Below, piece after piece: positions 6,181 to 11,740 of a DNA stretch of 11,740 nt (position 1 is its first letter; each line of letters starts with the position of its first letter). Where the stretch lies: positions 1 through 11,740 of the forward strand of contig PBPD01000146.1 in the NCBI GenBank assembly GCA_002725445.1, in the 5' to 3' direction. Under the pieces are notes generated by a model. The model was not told where the DNA came from. It searched no databases and saw only the letters and a program-made list of their open reading frames with translations. Both the position numbers and the translations under genes were made by a program. The DNA is from Rickettsiales bacterium (lineage in GTDB: Bacteria; Pseudomonadota; Alphaproteobacteria; Rickettsiales; UBA3002).

Positions 6181-8921
6181 TGCGTAACCCTGTGAAAGCC
6201 CGTAGCATACCTATTTCAAGTCAAAACGAAAGTGCAAATCCACGCTGCAGCGCAGCAAATCTGCAAGTGGATGCAACACCACTGTCAGTGCAGGATGCAA
6301 CGCCTGCAATGCGTCAATATATTACAATCAAAAATGAGCATGCCGATTGCCTGCTATTTTACCGCATGGGCGATTTTTACGAGCTGTTCTTTGATGATGC
6401 CAAGCGCGCCTCGGAAATTCTCGACATTGCGCTGACCAAGCGCGGCAAACACGGCGATCAGGAAATCCCTATGTGCGGGGTGCCGGTGCACAGCCACGAA
6501 GTCTATCTGGATAAGCTGATTGCCAGCGGCCACAAAGTGGCGATTTGTGAGCAAACCGAAACACCGGAAGAGGCAAAGAAACGTGGCGGCCATAAAGCAG
6601 TGGTCAACCGCGAGGTGGTGCGCATTGTCACACCTGGCACCATCACTGAAGATAATTTGCTAAGCCATCACAGCAATCACTTTCTGGCAGCCATTGCGCA
6701 ACAGCGCGGGCAGGTAGCCATTGCGTGGCTGGATATCACCAGCGGCGCATTTTATGTGATGAATTCCTCGCTTGCCACACTCAGCAATGACCTTGCGCGC
6801 ATCAACCCCAAGGAAGTGCTGATTGCAGATAAATTGATTGATGTGCCGGAATGGCAGGATCAGCTAGGCGATTGGTATCAGCTGTTAAGCATTCAATCGG
6901 CCAGCCAGTTTGAGGCCAATAAGGCAGAGCGCGCAGTAAAAGAGCATTTTGCCATTCAGGCGCTGGACGCGCTGGGCGATGTGACGGCTGCCGATATTGC
7001 CGCCTGCGGTGCCTTGCTGAATTATCTGAACATCACACAAGTGGGCACCATGCCGCGGCTGGAATTGCCTTCCAAGCAGCAGGCAAGTGAAGCCATGGTT
7101 ATGGATGCTGCCACACGCCGCAATCTGGAGCTGGTCGCCACCTTAACGGGAAGCCGCAAAGGCAGTTTGCTCAGCGTGATTGATCGCACCATTACCGGTG
7201 CAGGTGCACGCCTGCTTGCTGCGCAACTCACCTCGCCACTCACCAACCACGCTCAGATAAATGCACGGCTGGATACAGTGGAATACGCCATCACCAAAGA
7301 AAATCTACGAAACGAGATTCGCGACGCCTTGCGCGAATGCCCCGACATAGAACGCGCATTGTCGCGTATATGTCTGGGTAGAGGCGGGCCACGCGACTTG
7401 CTGGCACTGGCTAAAGGCCTGCATGTCGCGCGCAGCATCAAGCAACAATGCGTGCTGCATCACAATCAACAGAATCTGGCGCAGGAAGCACCTGCCTTGC
7501 TGCAAGACTGGCTGGAAGGCTTAGGCAACCACGCCGCACTGGTGGATGAATGGCAACACGCTTTGCAGGACGATGTGCCAATGCTCGCGCGCGACGGTAA
7601 TTTTGTGGCTGACGGCTACCGCGCTGATCTGGATGAATTCAGGCATTTGCGCGATCACTCCAAGCAGTTGATCGCCGATATGCAGGAGCGTTTGCGCAAA
7701 GAAAGCGGCATTACGTCCCTTAAAATCAAATTTAATAATGTGCTGGGCTACTTCATCGATATCACCGCCACCCATGCGGACAAGGTTCCTGAAGGCTGGA
7801 TTCACCGCCAAAGCCTGGCCAACAATATGCGCTACACCACCACCGAGCTGTCGGATATTGCGAGCAAAATCGCCGATGCCGCCAACCGGGCGCTTGAGAT
7901 TGAACAAGAGGTGTTTGCAGCACTGGTGGCACAAACGCAAGCACATGCACCCGCCATTGCCGCAACGGCACGCGCGATTGCGCAGTTTGATGTGGGCTTC
8001 GCACTCGCTGAGCTGGCCGTGGATGCGCAGCTTACCCGTCCTGAGGTTGATGGCTCTACTGCCTTCGCCATTGAGCGTGGCCGCCATGTGGTGGTAGAAA
8101 ATGCATTGCAACGCGACACTGGCGACGCCTTTATTGCCAATGACTGTGATCTGAGCGAGCAGCAGCGGCTATGGTTGCTGACAGGCCCGAACATGGCGGG
8201 TAAATCTACCTTCCTACGCCAAAACGCCCTGATTGCGATTATGGCGCAGATGGGCGCGTATGTGCCAGCGCATAAGGCGCATATCGGCGTGGTTGACCGG
8301 TTGTTTAGTCGGGTAGGGGCGGCAGACGATCTGGCGCGTGGACGCTCCACTTTCATGGTGGAAATGGTGGAAACCGCTACCATACTTAATCAGTCAACGG
8401 AGCGTTCTTTGGTCATACTGGACGAGATCGGCCGCGGCACTGCCACGTTTGATGGCCTGTCGATTGCCTGGGCAGTCGTTGAGTATCTGCATAATCAGAT
8501 TGGCTGTCGTGGCCTTTTTGCCACCCATTACCATGAATTGACCGAGCTGACGGATAGCCTTGCGCAGCTATCCTGCTACACGATGAAGGTGAAGGAATGG
8601 AAGGGCGAGGTGAAGTTTCTGCACCAGGTGGAAGCGGGCACGGCTGACCGTTCTTACGGTATTCACGTGGCCCAGCTGGCGGGACTGCCAGCACCTGTCA
8701 TTCAGCGCTCGCAGGCCATCTTGCAACAGCTGGAAAGCGAGAAGCATGCCATTTCACACAAAGGCATGGCAGACAGTCTGCCGCTGTTCCACTATCAGCC
8801 TGAGCCAGCATCCGCTACGCCATCCGTGGTCGATGAAAAGCTCGCCAGCATCAACCCCGACGAGCTAAGCCCACGTGAGGCTCTTGAGGCGCTATACAAC
8901 CTGAAGGCGCTCTCAGACTAA
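6180..8921 (+). CDS. mutS: DNA mismatch repair protein MutS
   Basis: MutS recognises base mismatches and small loops in newly replicated DNA and, with ATP, recruits MutL. The 913-residue protein is a full-length MutS1. The mismatch-reading F-x-E motif lies in GDFYELF (64-70; F66, E68). Connector, core/lever and clamp regions follow. The C-terminal ATPase has the Walker A TGPNMAGKST (668-677), Walker B LVILDEIGRGT with D748 and E749, and the FATHYHEL histidine motif. The C-terminal LSPREALEALYNLKAL helix is typical of the dimerisation end. It is about 60 residues longer than E. coli MutS, partly from an N-terminal Ser/Asn-rich extension of roughly 40 residues before the conserved domain. That could mean a later true start, but no candidate there has a clear Shine-Dalgarno. 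It appears to be transcribed alone, divergent from maeB. Confidence 0.97.
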   Translation: MRNPVKARSIPISSQNESANPRCSAANLQVDATPLSVQDATPAMRQYITIKNEHADCLLFYRMGDFYELFFDDAKRASEILDIALTKRGKHGDQEIPMCGVPVHSHEVYLDKLIASGHKVAICEQTETPEEAKKRGGHKAVVNREVVRIVTPGTITEDNLLSHHSNHFLAAIAQQRGQVAIAWLDITSGAFYVMNSSLATLSNDLARINPKEVLIADKLIDVPEWQDQLGDWYQLLSIQSASQFEANKAERAVKEHFAIQALDALGDVTAADIAACGALLNYLNITQVGTMPRLELPSKQQASEAMVMDAATRRNLELVATLTGSRKGSLLSVIDRTITGAGARLLAAQLTSPLTNHAQINARLDTVEYAITKENLRNEIRDALRECPDIERALSRICLGRGGPRDLLALAKGLHVARSIKQQCVLHHNQQNLAQEAPALLQDWLEGLGNHAALVDEWQHALQDDVPMLARDGNFVADGYRADLDEFRHLRDHSKQLIADMQERLRKESGITSLKIKFNNVLGYFIDITATHADKVPEGWIHRQSLANNMRYTTTELSDIASKIADAANRALEIEQEVFAALVAQTQAHAPAIAATARAIAQFDVGFALAELAVDAQLTRPEVDGSTAFAIERGRHVVVENALQRDTGDAFIANDCDLSEQQRLWLLTGPNMAGKSTFLRQNALIAIMAQMGAYVPAHKAHIGVVDRLFSRVGAADDLARGRSTFMVEMVETATILNQSTERSLVILDEIGRGTATFDGLSIAWAVVEYLHNQIGCRGLFATHYHELTELTDSLAQLSCYTMKVKEWKGEVKFLHQVEAGTADRSYGIHVAQLAGLPAPVIQRSQAILQQLESEKHAISHKGMADSLPLFHYQPEPASATPSVVDEKLASINPDELSPREALEALYNLKALSD

Positions 8922-8981
8922 ATTATGTGACAGGCATGTGAAGTTTTTCTGTGCCATATCCCATTTTGCGCACGCCTGACG

Positions 8982-8987
8982 TATAGT
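8982..8987 (+). promoter_or_regulatory. candidate -10 of the deaminase-like gene
   Basis: TATAGT (8982-8987, 5/6 to consensus) lies 28 bp before ATG 9016. No acceptable -35 stands 16-18 bp upstream, so the promoter is weak or activator-dependent. Further upstream, ATGTGA occurs at 8925-8930 and 8936-8941, 11 bp apart, a possible activator site. The ribosome binding site is a modest ACGGGA (9005-9010). Nothing else is recognisable in the 94-bp gap after mutS, and no clear terminator is seen. Confidence 0.35.
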
Positions 8988-9015
8988 AGCGCAAATAGAT
9001 TGCAACGGGACTTCT

Positions 9016-10509
9016 ATGCCTTACGGGGAATTAGCACATGAATTGACTGCGCAAGCCGGTCATGTGGTGTTGGGTGGCGAGCAGCCACGCGACATTCAAT
9101 GGCGGTTGGCAGGCGCAGAATTAGAGTTTTTTGAAAATGGGGAGCCCCGCACGCTTGAGGCGCTGGAGTTAACCCCTAAACAAGAACTCAACCTGATTTC
9201 GCGCGCACTCTACTATAAAGCAGATAACGGCTATGACCCGGACCCGTCTGCGACCAAAGTGGCCGCGGCGCATGTTGTATATGACAAACATAGCGGCCAG
9301 CGCCGCGTGTTTGTGGCGGCCAATGCAAACCACCGTGCACGCTCTCAGCGCTTTGATGCCGAGGCCGTGGCGTTGGCGCAGGCCAAGCATATGCTGGGGG
9401 TGGGCAACTTTATGGTGGAAGCCACGTACCTCACTCTGCACAATAAGGGTACGCGCATGTCGACCCCGTGCGGCACCTGCCGCGAGGAACTGACTAATCC
9501 TGATTATATCGCGCAGGATGCAAAGCTTTTATGCGTGCCGTATTTCTCGCCTGAGGAGGCGGAGCAGCCAGACTTCGAGCTCTCGATCGATGATCAGACC
9601 CAATCGCCAGAGCCGGACATTGCACACACCCCGCCACGCCATGCCTTCATGATGAATATGATGGATCTGCATCCGTTATATGAAATTCACATGCCGGAAA
9701 CTACGCCTGATGGCAAAACCAGCTGGTGCGACAAATTGCGCGCAGGGGCAAAACATGCGACTGACCTGCAACCGGCAATGCTGCCGCTTGAGCTGGATGA
9801 TGACATGAAAGCCCGCATCATAGACACGATCGGCGTGGGCGAGGACAACCGTGTCGCCATGCTGGAAAATGATGGCTATACACTTGAGAATGTAAATGCG
9901 TATCTGTCGACCAAACTGAAGGCCGCATATAATAAACATGTGCATTGCGAGGAAGACCGCGAGAAGTTTCACAAAGCCCGTGCGGTGCTGGTGGTGCGCG
10001 AAAATGGCGAAATTTATAGCAGTGTGTATGTGGACGCTAAAGGGCTGGGTGCTAAGCCACCGGGCGAGATTGCGGGCTTGAGCAATGCGTTTAATGCCAG
10101 CGACATCAAAGAAGTGTTTGTGATGGAGCTTGACCCTAAAAATATCGAGCGCATTTGCAGTGAATCCGAAGACCGCAGCGTACATGACGAGCACGGACAT
10201 AAAGGCCCCAAGGTGCGCACCTTTTACGCCGAAGCGCTGGATCGTATTTTCAAATCCAGCTACCGCGCAGAGAATGTGTATGAAGACGCAACGCGTATGG
10301 ATATTCGCCAGCAATATAAGGCGCCGGAAGACCGCAAGCCAATGCATACACGCTGCATGATGCATGTGTTGCCGCTAAACGATGGCTCTTTGAGTCGTGA
10401 AGAGCTGCTACATGGCACGCAAAGCCTGCGCATCGAGGATGTCTATCCTAACGCCTATAAATCACCCAATAGCGCGGCTCAGGGCGCACAAACAGGCGTC
10501 GGACGCTAG
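9016..10509 (+). CDS. tandem cytidine-deaminase-like protein, divergent
   Basis: The 497-residue protein appears to contain two cytidine-deaminase-fold halves. The first (about 80-180) has a strand pair, then ANANHRARSQRFDAEAVAL (102-120) and PCGTCREEL (151-159), matching the CDA pattern [C/H]AE...PCxxC. The zinc ligands would be C152, C155 and, unusually, D114 in place of Cys or His; E116 is the catalytic-type Glu. The second (about 320-455) repeats the layout with AVLVVRENGEIYSSVYVDAKG (323-343), then PGEIAGLSNA (349-358) where CAE would fall, and no PCxxC, so it looks catalytically dead. An active half plus a degenerate half recalls E. coli Cdd, but this protein is far longer than its 294 residues. 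There is no signal peptide. Substrate and activity are unknown; a nucleoside or nucleotide role, or none, is possible. It stands between mutS and an oppositely oriented channel gene, 2 bp from the latter. Confidence 0.6.
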   Translation: MPYGELAHELTAQAGHVVLGGEQPRDIQWRLAGAELEFFENGEPRTLEALELTPKQELNLISRALYYKADNGYDPDPSATKVAAAHVVYDKHSGQRRVFVAANANHRARSQRFDAEAVALAQAKHMLGVGNFMVEATYLTLHNKGTRMSTPCGTCREELTNPDYIAQDAKLLCVPYFSPEEAEQPDFELSIDDQTQSPEPDIAHTPPRHAFMMNMMDLHPLYEIHMPETTPDGKTSWCDKLRAGAKHATDLQPAMLPLELDDDMKARIIDTIGVGEDNRVAMLENDGYTLENVNAYLSTKLKAAYNKHVHCEEDREKFHKARAVLVVRENGEIYSSVYVDAKGLGAKPPGEIAGLSNAFNASDIKEVFVMELDPKNIERICSESEDRSVHDEHGHKGPKVRTFYAEALDRIFKSSYRAENVYEDATRMDIRQQYKAPEDRKPMHTRCMMHVLPLNDGSLSREELLHGTQSLRIEDVYPNAYKSPNSAAQGAQTGVGR

Positions 10510-10511
10510 CT

Positions 10512-11740
10512 TTATTTCTCTTCTTTTTTAGTGGTTTGCTTAGGCACGGGCTTTTTGGCCGCAGACTTCGAAGCAGTTTTACGCTTAGGTGCAGCAGGGG
10601 GTTTTGTGCTTTCCACCTGCACGCGAAGCGGCTCTTCGTTTTTCCAATTCACATCACGCTGCGGGAATGGAATTTCAATACCGTGCTCATGGAATTTATC
10701 CCAGATATTCAACAACAGATCGCTTGAAATATTACGGATGCCGTTTGCCGGGTCATCAATCCATGCGCGCAGCTCCAGATCGACCGAGCTATCACCAAAC
10801 CCTATCATTAACGCATTGGGCTTAGGGAATTTGAGAATGCGCGGGGTTTCATCTGCCGCTTCCAACATAAGCTTCAATGCCAAGCGAGGCTCGCAATTGT
10901 AAGATATGCCAACCGGTATTTTTAACCGTATGTTACGATCACTATACGACCAGTTTTCCACCCGCTCCGTAATCAGCAATTCGTTTGGTATCAAATGCTC
11001 TTTACCGTCACGGGTAATCACCGATGCGTGGCGCGCGCTCAGCTTGTTCACCCAGCCATAGGTCTGGTCGATGGCGATGACATCGCCCGGCTTGATCGAA
11101 CGGTCCATCAACAAAATGATGCCACTGATAAAGTTGGAAATGACCTTCTGCAGACCAAAACCAAGACCGACACCTACCGCACCAGAGAAGACAGCGAGCG
11201 AGGTGAGGTCAATACCGACGGTGTTCAGGCCGATAATGGTGACAATAACAATGATCAGAATACGCACGATTTTGCTGATCAAGACCTGCAACGACGGGGT
11301 GAGGTTGTTGAGGTTACGCAATTGCTTGTCGGTTATGCGCGAGAGCACCATCGCGCCCCACAGCAAGATAGCAAACGCAAACACGCCTTTAATCAATGTC
11401 AGCAGGGAGAGGCGATTTTCGCCCAGCTGGAATCCAAACGCATCGAGCTGATCGGTGACCGCATTCAGCCAGCCAAACGTGTTGAGCGCGGCGACCGACC
11501 ACACAATAATGGCGATGGTGCGCGCAAGCTGCGGGTAGCGCACAAATGACGTGGCAAAACGAATGATGATCCACGCCCCGAGCAAGTTAACGATGAGCGG
11601 TGTCAGCCTGTCATTTAAACCCGCAATATCCGACAAGGTCGGGTAGGTGAGCATAATGAGGAAGCTGACAATCGGCGCCATCACCTGACGCGTGGCCACG
11701 ATCACTATACTGAACCAGCGTTTCTCAAATTGCTGGTGTA
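10512..11740 (-). CDS. MscS-family mechanosensitive ion channel (5' end outside window)
   Basis: This is an inner-membrane channel of the MscS superfamily, expected to release solutes on osmotic downshock. The reading frame stays open to the window edge, past a GTG at 11705, so the N-terminus is missing. Counting from that GTG, hydrophobic helices lie near 8-24, 36-55, 61-80, 103-121 and 142-160. The pore helix AVFSGAVGVGLGFGLQKVISNFISGIILLMDRSIKPGD (split: 171-189 and 190-208) carries the Gly-rich packing motif. A beta domain follows (IAIDQTYGWVN, IPNELL) and the C-terminal alpha/beta domain ends with the family-typical IEIPFPQRDV (343-352). After that comes an added Lys/Ala/Pro/Thr tail (366-397). 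The several extra N-terminal helices show it is larger than E. coli MscS. Its stop codon is 2 bp from that of the convergent deaminase-like gene. Confidence 0.93.
   Translation of the reverse strand, partial: HQQFEKRWFSIVIVATRQVMAPIVSFLIMLTYPTLSDIAGLNDRLTPLIVNLLGAWIIIRFATSFVRYPQLARTIAIIVWSVAALNTFGWLNAVTDQLDAFGFQLGENRLSLLTLIKGVFAFAILLWGAMVLSRITDKQLRNLNNLTPSLQVLISKIVRILIIVIVTIIGLNTVGIDLTSLAVFSGAVGVGLGFGLQKVISNFISGIILLMDRSIKPGDVIAIDQTYGWVNKLSARHASVITRDGKEHLIPNELLITERVENWSYSDRNIRLKIPVGISYNCEPRLALKLMLEAADETPRILKFPKPNALMIGFGDSSVDLELRAWIDDPANGIRNISSDLLLNIWDKFHEHGIEIPFPQRDVNWKNEEPLRVQVESTKPPAAPKRKTASKSAAKKPVPKQTTKKEEK

Noticed and set aside
7521..8383. long minus-strand open frames opposite mutS (196 and 183 residues)
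   Set aside because: They are antisense to the strongly conserved MutS ATPase and connecting regions.
9676..10365. 229-residue minus-strand open frame inside the deaminase-like gene
   Set aside because: Rich in His/Ile/Phe as expected for an antisense shadow, with no recognisable domain; the plus-strand frame has conserved PCxxC and a consistent start.
10496..10506. GCGTCGGACGC palindrome as an intrinsic terminator
   Set aside because: A usable hairpin would be only 3 bp with a 5-nt loop, and the following T-stretch is interrupted.

Overview
The window looks like a chromosomal segment of an alphaproteobacterium of moderate GC content. The first 101 bases are the 3' end of a 16S rRNA gene with an alphaproteobacterial-type tail and an intact CCTCC anti-Shine-Dalgarno. 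No tRNA-Ile, tRNA-Ala or 23S gene follows within the window; after about 250 bases a protein gene begins. Either 16S is unlinked from 23S here, as in Rickettsiales and some other reduced or host-associated alphaproteobacteria, or the assembly joined contigs at an rRNA repeat.

Layout, left to right: 16S 3' end; a spacer with a local hairpin, a weak terminator candidate and a promoter; a 687-residue acidic Gln/Glu-rich helical protein of unknown function (+); queH, epoxyqueuosine reductase (+), with a good sigma-70-like promoter ending almost at its start codon; a convergent 138-residue acidic protein of unknown function (-); a MaeB-type malic enzyme fused to a phosphotransacetylase-like domain, with an added Lys/Ala/Pro-rich tail (-); divergent mutS (+), only 46 bp away; a 497-residue protein with two cytidine-deaminase-like halves (+); and, 2 bp from it tail to tail, an MscS-family channel (-) whose 5' end lies outside the window.

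The housekeeping genes (queH, maeB, mutS, mscS-like) belong to unrelated pathways and do not form an operon. The most interesting feature is regulatory. The two unknown genes (687 and 138 residues), on opposite strands either side of queH, have matching promoters: an 18-bp tandem repeat with 11-bp period, then exactly 10 bp, then a -10-like hexamer. This is the architecture of a PhoB (Pho box) activated promoter, so the two may belong to one regulon of unknown function, possibly phosphate-responsive. The second candidate novelty is the tandem deaminase-like protein. Its N-terminal half keeps the PCxxC motif and catalytic-type Glu but has Asp where Cys/His normally binds zinc, and its C-terminal half looks like a degenerate duplicate.
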